Origin: Limnohabitans sp. WS1
GTDB taxonomy: Bacteria > Pseudomonadota > Gammaproteobacteria > Burkholderiales > Burkholderiaceae_C
Length of the DNA: 64,000 nucleotides
Reading direction: 5' to 3'
Assembly: GCF_003063265.1 (NCBI RefSeq)
Contig: NZ_NERU01000020.1
Coordinates: 18,974-82,973, forward strand
Shown piece by piece: positions 1 to 9,100 of this stretch (position 1 is the stretch's first letter; each line of letters opens with the position of its first letter). Under the pieces are notes generated by a model that had not been told where the DNA came from, did not search any database, and was given only the letters and a program-made list of their open reading frames with translations. Position numbers and translations under genes: made by a program.

Positions 1-1
1 C

Positions 2-667
2 TTGCTCTTGGTCGACACCATCTCGGGCTTGGCTGCTACCGACTACCGGCACGACGAATGGGGCGTGGACGTGACCATCAGCGGATCACAAAAAGGCCTG
101 ATGCTGCCACCCGGCATCAGCTTCAACGCCCTCTCGCCTCGCGCCATCGAAGTCAGCCAAAAAGGCGGCATGGCCCGCAGCTACTGGGCCTGGGGCGAGA
201 TGATCGAGATGAACAAAAACGGCTACTGGCCCTCCACCCCCAACACCAATTTGCTCTATGGCCTGAGCGAGGCCTGCGACATGCTGCTGGCCGAAGGCCT
301 GGACCAGGTCTTTGCGCGTCACCAGCGCTGGGCCGCTGGCGTGCGTGCGGCCGTCAACGCTTGGGGCCTGCCCATCCAGTGCGCCGACCCGGCTGTCTAC
401 TCCCCCATCCTGACCGGTGTCATGACCCCTGAGGGCGTGGACGCCGACGCGGTGCGCAAAGTCATCCACGAACGCTTTGACTGCTCGCTGGGCACGGGCC
501 TGGGCAAAGTCAAAGGCCGCATGTTCCGCATTGGCCACCTGGGCGACAGCAACGACCTGACCTTGATCGCCACCGTGGCGGGCTGCGAAATGGGCCTGAA
601 GCTCTCGGGCGTGGCGCTGCAAGGCAGCGGCGTGCAGGCCATCATGGACCACTTTTCGAGCCACTGA
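2..667 (+). CDS. Serine-glyoxylate/alanine-glyoxylate aminotransferase, C-terminal part (5' end outside window)
   Basis: This is a class V (fold type I) PLP-dependent aminotransferase that transfers an amino group to glyoxylate, as in the serine cycle or photorespiration-like glyoxylate metabolism. The visible 221 residues contain the PLP-lysine region SGSQKGLMLPPG near residue 27, with K the expected Schiff-base lysine. The motifs YWPSTPNTNLLYGL and GTGLGKVKGRMFRIGHLGD are typical of serine-glyoxylate aminotransferases near the C terminus. The family is about 400 residues long, so roughly the first 180 residues lie upstream of the window; the frame is open to the left edge, so this is an edge truncation and not a broken gene. 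The next gene, a Bug-type binding protein, starts 69 bases downstream on the same strand. The substrate (serine or alanine donor) cannot be settled from the sequence alone. Confidence 0.85.
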   Translation: MLLVDTISGLAATDYRHDEWGVDVTISGSQKGLMLPPGISFNALSPRAIEVSQKGGMARSYWAWGEMIEMNKNGYWPSTPNTNLLYGLSEACDMLLAEGLDQVFARHQRWAAGVRAAVNAWGLPIQCADPAVYSPILTGVMTPEGVDADAVRKVIHERFDCSLGTGLGKVKGRMFRIGHLGDSNDLTLIATVAGCEMGLKLSGVALQGSGVQAIMDHFSSH

Positions 668-736
668 AACCAGGGCACAGAACCCAGGGCTATCCGTTTT
701 CTCGCGTGCATTTCCAACAAAACCCAAGGAGACAAC

Positions 737-1714
737 ATGAAACGCAGAACCTTTGTGGCCGCTACTGCCGCCACCGCCGCAACGATGGTGGCCCCGTCGA
801 TCCAGGCCCAAACCTTGCCCGCCGGACCGGTGCGAATCTTGGTGGGATTTGCACCAGGCGGCGGCACCGACATCCTGGCCCGCATCGTGGCGCAAAAACT
901 GCAAACCATGTGGGGCGTCACGGTGCTGGTTGAAAACCGCGCTGGTGCCACTGGGGTGATCGCTGCCGAAGCGGTGGCCAAGGCGGCCCCTGACGGCAAC
1001 ACGCTGCTCATGGCCCACATCAACAGCCATGCGCTGGCCCCTGCCCTCATGCCCAAGCTCAGCTATGTGGTGGACCGCGATTTCACGCCATTGACCTTGG
1101 TTGGGATCACGCCCAATTTGCTCATCTGCAACAACGACCAACCCGCCAAAACCGTGGCTGAACTGGTCGCGCAGTGCAAGGCCAACCCCGGCAAAGTCAG
1201 CTTTGGCTCTGCCGGTCAAGGCTCGGCCCAGCACATGGCGCTCGAGTCCTTCAAATTGGCAGCGGGTGTCGACACCATTCACATTCCCTACAAAGGATCG
1301 GGACCGATGTTGGCCGATTTGATCGGCGGGCAAATTGCTTACTCTTTTGACACCATGACCGCAGCGACACCCCACGTCAAAAGCGGCAAGGTGCGTGCGA
1401 TTGCACAAACCCGTGCCAAACGGGCGTCAAGCTACCCCAATGTGCCCACCATGGTCGAAGCAGGTTTCCCCAACTTTGAAGCCACAACTTGGTACGGATT
1501 GGTCGGCCCTGGCAAGCTGCCCCCTGCCATGGCGCAACGCATGAACGAGGACATCAACAAGGTCTTGGTCATGCCCGATGTGGTCGAAAAATTGGCCCAA
1601 TACGGCGCAGAAGACGGTGGCGGTTCGGCCCAACGCTTTGCCGACTTCATCCGGACCGAACAAGTCAAGTGGGCCAAGGTGGTCAAAGACAGCAACGTGA
1701 AGCTGGACAGCTGA
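737..1714 (+). CDS. Bug-family (TctC) tripartite tricarboxylate transporter substrate-binding protein
   Basis: This is a 325-residue periplasmic solute-binding protein of the Bug/TctC family, which is strongly expanded in Burkholderiales and delivers carboxylates or similar small acids to TctAB-type permeases. The N terminus, with KRRTF followed by an Ala-rich segment ending in IQAQ near residue 25, is an export signal; the double arginine allows Tat or Sec export. Family hallmarks are VRILVGFAPGGGTDILAR near residue 33, a GSAGQGSAQHMALE motif, and IPYKGSGPMLADLIGGQI. A clear ribosome site (AAGGAG) sits 5 bases before the ATG. No TctA or TctB permease gene is in the window, so it is an orphan receptor here. 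Its stop overlaps the start of the following crotonase gene (TGATG), which implies translational coupling and a shared metabolic role. The ligand is unknown. Confidence 0.9.
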   Translation: MKRRTFVAATAATAATMVAPSIQAQTLPAGPVRILVGFAPGGGTDILARIVAQKLQTMWGVTVLVENRAGATGVIAAEAVAKAAPDGNTLLMAHINSHALAPALMPKLSYVVDRDFTPLTLVGITPNLLICNNDQPAKTVAELVAQCKANPGKVSFGSAGQGSAQHMALESFKLAAGVDTIHIPYKGSGPMLADLIGGQIAYSFDTMTAATPHVKSGKVRAIAQTRAKRASSYPNVPTMVEAGFPNFEATTWYGLVGPGKLPPAMAQRMNEDINKVLVMPDVVEKLAQYGAEDGGGSAQRFADFIRTEQVKWAKVVKDSNVKLDS

Positions 1715-2502
1715 TGACCGATACCCTGACCGCTGGAACGGTGGACCTGGCTGTCGAGCATGGCGTGGCCACCGTGACGTTCAACCGACCTCAGGCGCGC
1801 AACGCCATGACCTGGGGCATGTACCAAGAGCTCAGTCGCCTTTGCCACAGCTTCAAAGCCGATGCAAACATTCGTGCGGTGGTGTTTCGAGGTGCGGGTG
1901 GGCGGGCCTTTGTAGCAGGCACTGACATCGAGCAATTCATTTCATTTCGCACGGGCGATGACGGTGTCGCCTACGAGGCCCAAATCGAGGCCTGCGTCGA
2001 CTTGCTTTGCTCACTGCCCATGCCCACGGTGGCGCTCATTGAAGGCTGGGTCGTGGGCGGCGGACTGGCCATAGCAACGGCATGCGACTTTCGACTGGCC
2101 ACGCCCGATTCACAACTGGGTGTGCCGATTGCCAAAACTTTGGGCAACTGTTTGTCAGTGGCCAACGTGGCCAGGCTCAGTGCCGCTTTGGGGCACCAAC
2201 GCGTCAAACGCATGCTCATGCTGGCCGAGATGATCGGGGCCGAAGAGGCCCTGGGCTGCGGTTACCTGCACCAACTGGCTGCGCCAGAAGACATCGTCGA
2301 AGCGACAAACGCCTTGGTGCAGCGCCTGACGGCTTTGGCCCCGGTGACCCAACAAGTGAGCAAACAAGCCCTCAACCGTCTGGTCAAACACAGCGCCCCC
2401 GAAGCCGAAGACCTGATTCGCCAAGCCTATGGCAGCGAGGACTTCCACGAAGGCGTCAAGGCTTTTGTCGCCAAGCGCAAACCCATTTGGAAAGGCCTTT
2501 GA
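1714..2502 (+). CDS. Enoyl-CoA hydratase/isomerase (crotonase) superfamily protein lacking both canonical catalytic glutamates
   Basis: This 262-residue protein has the crotonase fold: an N-terminal VATVTFNRPQARNAM, the first oxyanion-hole segment AFVAGTDIEQF, and the second oxyanion-hole segment GWVVGGGLAIATACD. The start is the ATG that overlaps the stop of the Bug gene; an in-frame extension upstream exists but would run through that gene. In hydratases one catalytic Glu follows GGGC and the other sits in a PE motif about 20 residues later. Here the equivalent positions read GGGLA and VPIA, so both acids are missing. The CoA-binding and oxyanion-hole features remain. It is therefore unlikely to be a classical hydratase; an isomerase, hydrolase or decarboxylase-type crotonase is more plausible. 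Coupling to a binding protein suggests a role in catabolism of an imported carboxylate, which is inference. Confidence 0.85.
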   Translation: MTDTLTAGTVDLAVEHGVATVTFNRPQARNAMTWGMYQELSRLCHSFKADANIRAVVFRGAGGRAFVAGTDIEQFISFRTGDDGVAYEAQIEACVDLLCSLPMPTVALIEGWVVGGGLAIATACDFRLATPDSQLGVPIAKTLGNCLSVANVARLSAALGHQRVKRMLMLAEMIGAEEALGCGYLHQLAAPEDIVEATNALVQRLTALAPVTQQVSKQALNRLVKHSAPEAEDLIRQAYGSEDFHEGVKAFVAKRKPIWKGL

Positions 2503-2539
2503 CCCTCTACAGGGCACAGCGCTGAACGCGGTGATGCAT

Positions 2540-3350
2540 GTGGGAGCCCTTCGCCCGGGGCGATTGCTGGGGTTTGCGAGGCTTGATCGCGACGGGGTGT
2601 CGCTCCTACGGGGGGCAATGCGCTGCATTTTGTAGGAGCCCCGCCCTCGGGGCGATTGTTGGGGTCTGCGAGGCTTGATCGCGACGGGGGCGTCGCTCCT
2701 ACAGGGGGAATGCGCTGCATTTTGTAGGAGCTCCGCCCTCGGGGCGATTCTTGGGGTTTGCGAGGGTGATCGCGACGGGGGCGTCGCTCCTACAGGGGGA
2801 ATGCGCTGCATTTTGTAGGAGCCCCGCCCTCGGGGCGATTCTTGGGGTTTTCGAGGCTTGATCGCGACGGGGGCGTCGCTCCTACAGGGGGAGATGCCCT
2901 GGATTTTGTAGGAGCCCCGCCCTCGGGGCGATTGCTGGGGTTTGCGGGGCTTGATCGCGACGGGGGCGTCGCTCCTACGGGGGGCAATGCGCTGCATTTT
3001 GTAGGAGCCCTTCGCTCGGGGCGATTGTTGGGGTCTGCGAGGGTGATCGCGACGGGGGCGTCGCTCCTACAGGGGGAATGCGCTGCATTTTGTAGGAGCC
3101 CCGCCCTCGGGGCGATTCTTGGGGTTTGCGAGGGTGATCGCGACGGGGGCGTCGCTCCTACGGGGGGCAATGCGCTGCATTTTGTAGGAGCCCCGCCCTC
3201 GGGGCGATTGTGGGTGGTTTGCGAGGGTGATCGCGACGGGGGCGTCGCTCCTACAGGGGGGTGCGCTGCATTTTGTAGGAGCCCCGCCCTCGGGGCGATT
3301 GTTGGGGTCTGCGAGGCTTGATCGCGACGGGGGCGTCGCTCCTACGGGGG
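2540..3350. repeat. Array of nine ~92-bp palindromic intergenic elements
   Basis: Nine near-identical units start at about 2540, 2632, 2724, 2815, 2908, 3001, 3092, 3184 and 3275, a period of 91-93 bases. Each unit has outer complementary arms GTAGGAGC and GCTCCTAC. They enclose two self-complementary hairpins, GCCCCGCCCTCGGGGC and GCGACGGGGGCGTCGC, separated by a spacer with the core TTGGGGTTTGCGAGG. Units are joined by a ~22-base linker containing AATGCGCTGCATTTT. The predicted fold is a three-way junction. The array fills the gap between the convergent crotonase gene and alaS, so it could act as a bidirectional transcription barrier; that is inference. Reading frames across it are low-complexity artefacts of the repeat. 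Confidence 0.95.
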
Positions 3351-3379
3351 ACGCGAGACGCGCCATCAGGCCGTCACAT

Positions 3380-6031
3380 TCAGACCCGCTCGGTCACCCA
3401 GGCCTGCACGCTGGACAGCGCTGCGGGCAAGGCCGCCGCGTTGGTGCCACCGGCCATGGCCACATCGGGCTTGCCGCCGCCTTTGCCGCCCACCTGACCC
3501 GCCACAAAGTTGGCCAGCTCACCGGCTTTGACTTTGCCCACAGTGTCGGCGGTCACGCCAGCGACGATCTGCACCTTCTCACCGTCCACAGCGGTCAAGA
3601 CAATCACAGCCGTTTTCATCTTGTCTTTGAGCTTCTCCACGGTATCGCGCAAGGTCTTGGCGTCGGCTCCTTCGAGCTTGGCCACCAGCAGTTTGACGCC
3701 CTTGACGTCCACGGCCTGGGTCATCAACTCATCGCCCTGGGCAGAAGCGAGCTTGCCTTTGGCGGCGGCCAGTTCTTTCTCGAGCGCCTTGACCTGGTCG
3801 AGCACCTGCGCGATGCGGTTGTTCAGCTCGGCAGGCTGGGCTTTCAGCGTGCCAGCGGCTTGCGTCACGGTGTCTTCAAGGGACTGCAAATAAGCCAAAG
3901 CATTCACGCCAGTCACGGCTTCGATGCGTCGCACACCAGCGGCCACGCCGCCTTCGCTGACGATCTTGAACAGGCCAATGTCGCCCGTGGCTTTGACGTG
4001 GGTGCCGCCGCACAGCTCGCGGCTGGAGCCAATGTCGAGCACGCGCACGGTCTCGCCGTATTTCTCGCCAAACAGCATCATGGCGCCCGTTTTCTGGGCG
4101 CTTTCGATGTCCATGACACGGGCTTGTGCCGCAGCGTTGGCCAAGATTTCGGCGTTCACACGCGCTTCGATCTCACGAATTTCAGCGTCGGTCACAGGTG
4201 CGTTGTGCGCAAAGTCAAAACGGGTGCGCTCGGCGTTGACCAAGCTGCCCTTTTGCTGCACATGGCTGCCCAGCACTTCGCGCAGGGCTTTGTGCATCAA
4301 GTGGGTGGCGGAGTGGTTGCGCACAGTGGCAGCGCGTGCGGCCGTGTCCACATGGGCTTGCACCGCGTCGCCCACCTTCAGGCTGCCGGTTTTGACTTCA
4401 CCGTGGTGGCCAAACACATCGGCCTTGATCTTGAGCGTGTCGGCCACGTTGAACTGGCCGCCCGCGTTGTGGATCATGCCTTGGTCGCCCACCTGACCGC
4501 CCGACTCGGCGTAGAACGGGGTCGTGTCCAACACCACCACGCCTGATTGGCCAGCTTTCAGCTCGGTCACGGCGTTGCCGTCGGCGTACAAGGCCAGCAC
4601 TTTGGCGTTGGCCGTCAGGTCGTCGTAGCCCACAAAGTCGTTGCCCTCGCCCGAATAGTCGAGCGCCTTGTCCATCTTGAACTTGCCTGCCGCACGGGCC
4701 TGGGCCTTTTGCTTTTCCATGGCGGTGGCAAAACCAGCCTCGTCCACGCTCAGGCCACGCTCACGGCACACGTCGGCCGACAAGTCGAGCGGGAAGCCAT
4801 AGGTGTCGTGCAACTTGAAGGCCACTTCGCCCGGCAGCACTTTCACGCCGTCATGAAGGGCCGCGTCCAGAATTTGCATGCCGCTTTGCAGCGTCTCAAA
4901 GAAGCGCTCTTCTTCCACACGCAAGATGTCTGCGATGCGCTCGGCCTGATCGGCCATGTTGGGGTAAGCCGCGCCCATGAGCTTCACCAAATCAGGCACC
5001 AGCTTGTGGAAGAACGGGGTCTTTTGGCCGAGCAAATAACCATGGCGAATGGCGCGGCGCACGATGCGGCGCTGCACATAACCCCGGCCTTCGTTACTTG
5101 GCACCACACCGTCGCTCACCAAAAACGCGGTGGCACGGATGTGGTCGGCGATCACGCGCAGCGACTTGTTGTTCAGGTCGGTGCAGCCGGTTTCGCGCGA
5201 TGCGGCTTTGATCAGCGCGTCAAAGATGTCGATTTCGTAGTTGCTGTGAACGTGCTGCAAGATGGCCGCCAGCCGCTCCAGGCCCATGCCGGTGTCCACG
5301 CAGGGCGCGGGCAGCGGCGTGACGGCACCGGTCTCGTCCATGTTGAACTGCATGAACACGTTGTTCCAGATTTCGATGAAACGGTCGCCGTCTTCATCGG
5401 GGCTGCCGGGTGGGCCGCCGGGGATGTGCGCGCCGTGGTCGTAAAAAATCTCGGAGCAAGGACCGCAAGGGCCCGTGTCGGCCATCATCCAGAAGTTGTC
5501 GGACTTGTAGCGGCCACCTTTGTTGTCACCGATGCGGATGATGCGGTTTTCTGATTGGATGCGCTCAGGCGTCCAGCCGGCTTTGACAAAAATGGCTTCC
5601 CAAATGCCATGGGCCTCGTCGTCTTCCATGTAGACCGTGGCGTACAGCTTGTCGGCAGGCAGTTTGTAGACCTGGGTCAGCAGCTCCCACGCCCACTCCA
5701 GCGACTCGCGCTTGAAGTAGTCGCCAAACGACCAGTTGCCCAGCATCTCAAAAAAGGTGTGGTGGCGGGCGGTGTAGCCCACGTTTTCCAGGTCGTTGTG
5801 CTTGCCACCGGCACGCAGGCAGGCTTGCACAGAGGCGGCACGCACGTAACTGCGCTTGTCCGAGCCCAAAAACACGTCTTTGAACTGGACCATGCCCGAG
5901 TTGGTGAACATCAAGGTCGGGTCGTTGCCCGGCACCAAGGGGCTGGACGCCACCACGGTGTGCCCTTTGGACTCAAAAAAGTCCAAAAAGGTCTTGCGGA
6001 TGTCGGAAACAGAAAAAGTGGCTTGGCTCAT
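3380..6031 (-). CDS. alaS: Alanyl-tRNA synthetase
   Basis: This cytoplasmic class II synthetase charges tRNA-Ala with alanine and edits mischarged Ser/Gly. Its 883 residues match the usual length (~875). The N-terminal catalytic core starts with FLDFFESKGHTVVASS and includes the motif-2 region NDPTLMFTNSGMVQFKD. The editing domain has the zinc-binding HSATHLMH near residue 573 and ELCGGTHV near residue 670. The C-terminal C-Ala region is Gly-rich (GGKGGGKPDVAMAGG). The start is the ATG at 6031; a TATAAT box lies about 33 bases upstream. The stop lies 30 bases from the palindromic array. It is convergent with the crotonase gene and codirectional with the adhesin gene, separated from it by a hairpin. 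Confidence 0.98.
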   Translation of the reverse strand: MSQATFSVSDIRKTFLDFFESKGHTVVASSPLVPGNDPTLMFTNSGMVQFKDVFLGSDKRSYVRAASVQACLRAGGKHNDLENVGYTARHHTFFEMLGNWSFGDYFKRESLEWAWELLTQVYKLPADKLYATVYMEDDEAHGIWEAIFVKAGWTPERIQSENRIIRIGDNKGGRYKSDNFWMMADTGPCGPCSEIFYDHGAHIPGGPPGSPDEDGDRFIEIWNNVFMQFNMDETGAVTPLPAPCVDTGMGLERLAAILQHVHSNYEIDIFDALIKAASRETGCTDLNNKSLRVIADHIRATAFLVSDGVVPSNEGRGYVQRRIVRRAIRHGYLLGQKTPFFHKLVPDLVKLMGAAYPNMADQAERIADILRVEEERFFETLQSGMQILDAALHDGVKVLPGEVAFKLHDTYGFPLDLSADVCRERGLSVDEAGFATAMEKQKAQARAAGKFKMDKALDYSGEGNDFVGYDDLTANAKVLALYADGNAVTELKAGQSGVVVLDTTPFYAESGGQVGDQGMIHNAGGQFNVADTLKIKADVFGHHGEVKTGSLKVGDAVQAHVDTAARAATVRNHSATHLMHKALREVLGSHVQQKGSLVNAERTRFDFAHNAPVTDAEIREIEARVNAEILANAAAQARVMDIESAQKTGAMMLFGEKYGETVRVLDIGSSRELCGGTHVKATGDIGLFKIVSEGGVAAGVRRIEAVTGVNALAYLQSLEDTVTQAAGTLKAQPAELNNRIAQVLDQVKALEKELAAAKGKLASAQGDELMTQAVDVKGVKLLVAKLEGADAKTLRDTVEKLKDKMKTAVIVLTAVDGEKVQIVAGVTADTVGKVKAGELANFVAGQVGGKGGGKPDVAMAGGTNAAALPAALSSVQAWVTERV

Positions 6032-6063
6032 GGGGTTTGTGATCGCTCAAAGTGCAAGCGCAC

Positions 6064-6069
6064 ATTATA
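6064..6069 (-). promoter_or_regulatory. Candidate -10 box for alaS
   Basis: The minus strand reads TATAAT here, about 33 bases upstream of the alaS ATG, inside an otherwise GC-rich region. No good -35 hexamer stands at 16-18 bases; a TAGACA lies only 11 bases upstream. I therefore call only the -10 element, with moderate confidence. Confidence 0.4.
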
Positions 6070-6152
6070 AGTTTCAGGCTTGTCTATCGATTCGCTGGCA
6101 AGGATGAGCCCCGTTCGACCTGGTGGGCGGGAACCGGGGGAGACCCCAAGGC

Positions 6153-6182
6153 CCCGACCTGCACAAAACCATGCAGGTCGGG
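6153..6182 (-). terminator. Stem-loop directly after the giant adhesin gene
   Basis: An 11-bp perfect stem (CCCGACCTGCA with TGCAGGTCGGG) closes an 8-base loop, and its nearest base is 8 bases from the adhesin stop codon. No T-tract follows on the minus strand, so it is not a textbook intrinsic terminator. It could stabilise the 3' end of the very long transcript or give partial termination before alaS. Confidence 0.45.
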
Positions 6183-6190
6183 TCGGGGCA

Positions 6191-9100
6191 TCAAATGCCC
6201 GTGAAGGCCACATCGCTGTCGATCAGCAGGATCATGCCGTTGAAAGTAGCGTTGCCACTGCCCGCTTGCCAGATCTGGTAGGTCTGGTTGCCTCGGAAAC
6301 CGTTGTTGAAGGTGATCAGGCCCGTGGCGTCAGACGTTGCCGTTTCACCAATGTCAAAGGTGCCGTTGCCGTTGAAGTCCATGCTGATGCTCTTGGCCGA
6401 GGTCAACTTGTTGAGCGCATTGACCGCGCCCACCGCCAAACCAAAGGAGGACATGTCGAGCGCGTCACCCGCATTGCCGTCAATCATCAACACCGCCGTG
6501 GCCGCCGTCATGTCGGTCAAGTCCAGCACATCCTGCGCCGCCAACTTCAAGGTGTTGTTGCCTGCGCCGGTCAAGTCGATGCGCTCAACAGAAACCCAGT
6601 TGGCATTGGCATGGATGGCTGCAGTCAAGTCCAGCGCTTGGTTAACACCCGTGAAGAACACGGCGTCAATGCCCGCACCACCATCGACCGTGTCGGCGGC
6701 CGCGAGGTCTGACGCCCAAGTGGCGTCGTAGACAAACAGGTCAGAACCCGTGCCACCTTGAACCACGTTGGAGCCATCGCCCATGGTGATGGTGTCGTAG
6801 CCCGCGCCGCCCAGCAAAGTGTCGTTGCCCACGCCACCGTCCAGACGGTCATCGCCCAGGCCACCGTCCATGCTGTCGTTGCCTCCATCGCCCAACAAAT
6901 AGTCGCCGCCTTCACCCCCGAACACCACGTCATTGCCTGCACCGGCGGACACGTAATCGTCTGCGCCCCCTGAGTTAATGCTGTCAGTGCCCGAGCCGCC
7001 GTAAATGCTGTCCTTGCCATCGGTCACCAGGATCGAAGCGTCGTCACCAAAAATGGTGTCTCCCAGGGTGTCAAATCGCATGTCGATGAAATCGTCTGCA
7101 GCCCCGCCCCAGACAGTGGACGATGCGACACCGCCGTTGGCGACGATTCGGTCGTTGCCAGCGTCACCAAAAATGCGCGAACCGCCCCCAAAGCCCAACG
7201 TATCGTCGCCGTCACCAGCCCGCATGGTGTCGGCACCCCCAGCACTGAACAAGCTGTCATTGCCGCTGCCGCCTTCGAGTGAATCGGAACCAGTGCCCGA
7301 AATCACCGTGTCATTGCCTGCTTCACCGAACAAATAGATGGCCGATGTGCCGCTGTGCACCAACTGGTCATCACCGGCACCACCTCGCAAGGTGCCCGTG
7401 CCCGAGGAAGTGACCACGTCGTTGCCGTCCCCTGCGTCCACCGTGTCGGTACCCGAGAACACCGCAATCGTGTCATTGCCCGCCCCGCCCTTCATGGTGT
7501 CGGTGCCCGTGCCACCGACCATGGAGTCGTTGCCCAAACCGCCGTCGATGACGTTGGTGCTGCCGCCGGTGGATGACAAGGTGTCGTTGCCTGCGCCGCC
7601 CATGATCGAGTTCGAGTTGTAGCTGCCACCGGATGACGAATAGTACGCAAAGACTTGGTCATCACCATCCCCGGCGTCTACCACTTGCAATTCAATGCTC
7701 TGTCCTGATGGGTAGTTATAAGCGTATGCACCACCCGCATACACCGTGTCGTTGCCCGCGCCGGAAAAAACGGTATCAGACGCAAACTCATCTAAACGGC
7801 CACCCGTCACGTCAATGTAGTCATTGCCAGAACCTGTCGTCACGTTTTCAGCAAAGTAATAGGCCCCAGATGCGCTCTTGATGTAATTGTTGCCATCACC
7901 AGCGTTGACAAAACCAGAGGCCGTTTGAGCACCGTAATAAGCCGTCGAGTATGAACGGTTGTAATAACCTCCCCAAATACCCAAGATGGTGTCGTTACCC
8001 GAACCGCTGGTGATGGAGTCTCCATAACTGGTGGTGCCATTCACATCGATCAGGTTGTTGCCGTCGCCAGCGTTGATCAGTTCATATACACCACCACCAG
8101 TGATGATGGTGTCATTTCCCGTACCTGCGATCACCGTATCAGCAGACCCATCGTTGCTGCCGCTCAAGCTCTTGCCCACGTCAATGTAGTTGTCGCCTTG
8201 CAAGTCGCTCACATAGTCGGCACCGGCACCGGCCAGAATGGACGAGTTGCCACTGCCGCTCCAGATCCGGTCGGCCCCCGCATCGGTGAGGATGTGTTCA
8301 AAGCCTTTGACATAGTCGATGTAGCTGCCACTGCCCCCAAGGGTCACGGTCTGCCAGGACGTGGAGCCACCCTCCAGCGTGACCCATACCGAGGTGCCCA
8401 GCGATTGGTAAGACAACCAGTCTTCTCCAGGGCCTGCGTCCATGGTGTCCAGATCAGCCGTGTCCACCGTGCCCGTCAAACTGCCGTTGATCGTGTCGTT
8501 GCCAGCCCCGGACATGATGTAGTCCCTGCCGTTGCCCGTCCAGATCGAGTCATTGCCGCTGCCGGTGATGACGGTCTCGTTCCAGGTGGTGTTGCTCAAA
8601 CCCGTGAGGTTGTTGAAGGTGATGTTGCCATTGCCAAACTTCCACACATCGATGTAGCTGGCCCGGTCTGTGCCGGTGCTGCCACCCGAGATGGTCAGGT
8701 CAGACGTTGGGCTGGAGCCCAAAACCACATAATTGCCATTGAAAGCGCTCAGGTTTAGGGTGTCGTTGGGGCCGCCGTTGCTGGTGTCGCCGCCGGTGTA
8801 GGTGTCGTTGCCCAATTCGGCCTCGAACAAATCGGCCCCGGAGCCGCCCACCAGGCTGTCGTCGCCGTCTTGGCCCGACAAGGTGTCATTGCCGCCGGTG
8901 GCCTGCAAGGTGTCAGCGCCCAAACCACCGATCAGGTAGTTGGCGTTGTTGTCACCCACCAAACGGTCGGCGGCCACACCGCCAATCAGGTTTTCGATGC
9001 CACGCAAAGTGTCCACACCATCGGCACCCGAGGTGGTGGCCGCGCCCGCTGTGGCTGCGCTCAGCGACACCGTCACCGCGCCTGTGGCATTGGAATAATC

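Noticed and set aside
1489..1713. N-terminal extension of the crotonase gene into the Bug gene
   Set aside because: It would overlap 225 bases of a well-supported gene in another frame; the family's normal start fits the ATG at 1714.
2540..3350. CRISPR array
   Set aside because: The periodic unit is repeat over nearly all its length with no unique spacers; the variation is scattered base changes, and no cas genes are present.
2155..3366. Frames through the palindromic arrays encoding proline/arginine-rich peptides (APVAIKPRKPQQSPRGRG type)
   Set aside because: They are translations of the ~92-base repeat in different frames. The same pattern appears in every array and on both strands, so they are not genes.
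3227..5554. Long plus-strand frames opposite alaS (His/Val/Gly-rich)
   Set aside because: Antisense shadows of a well-conserved alaS gene; no start signals and no domains.
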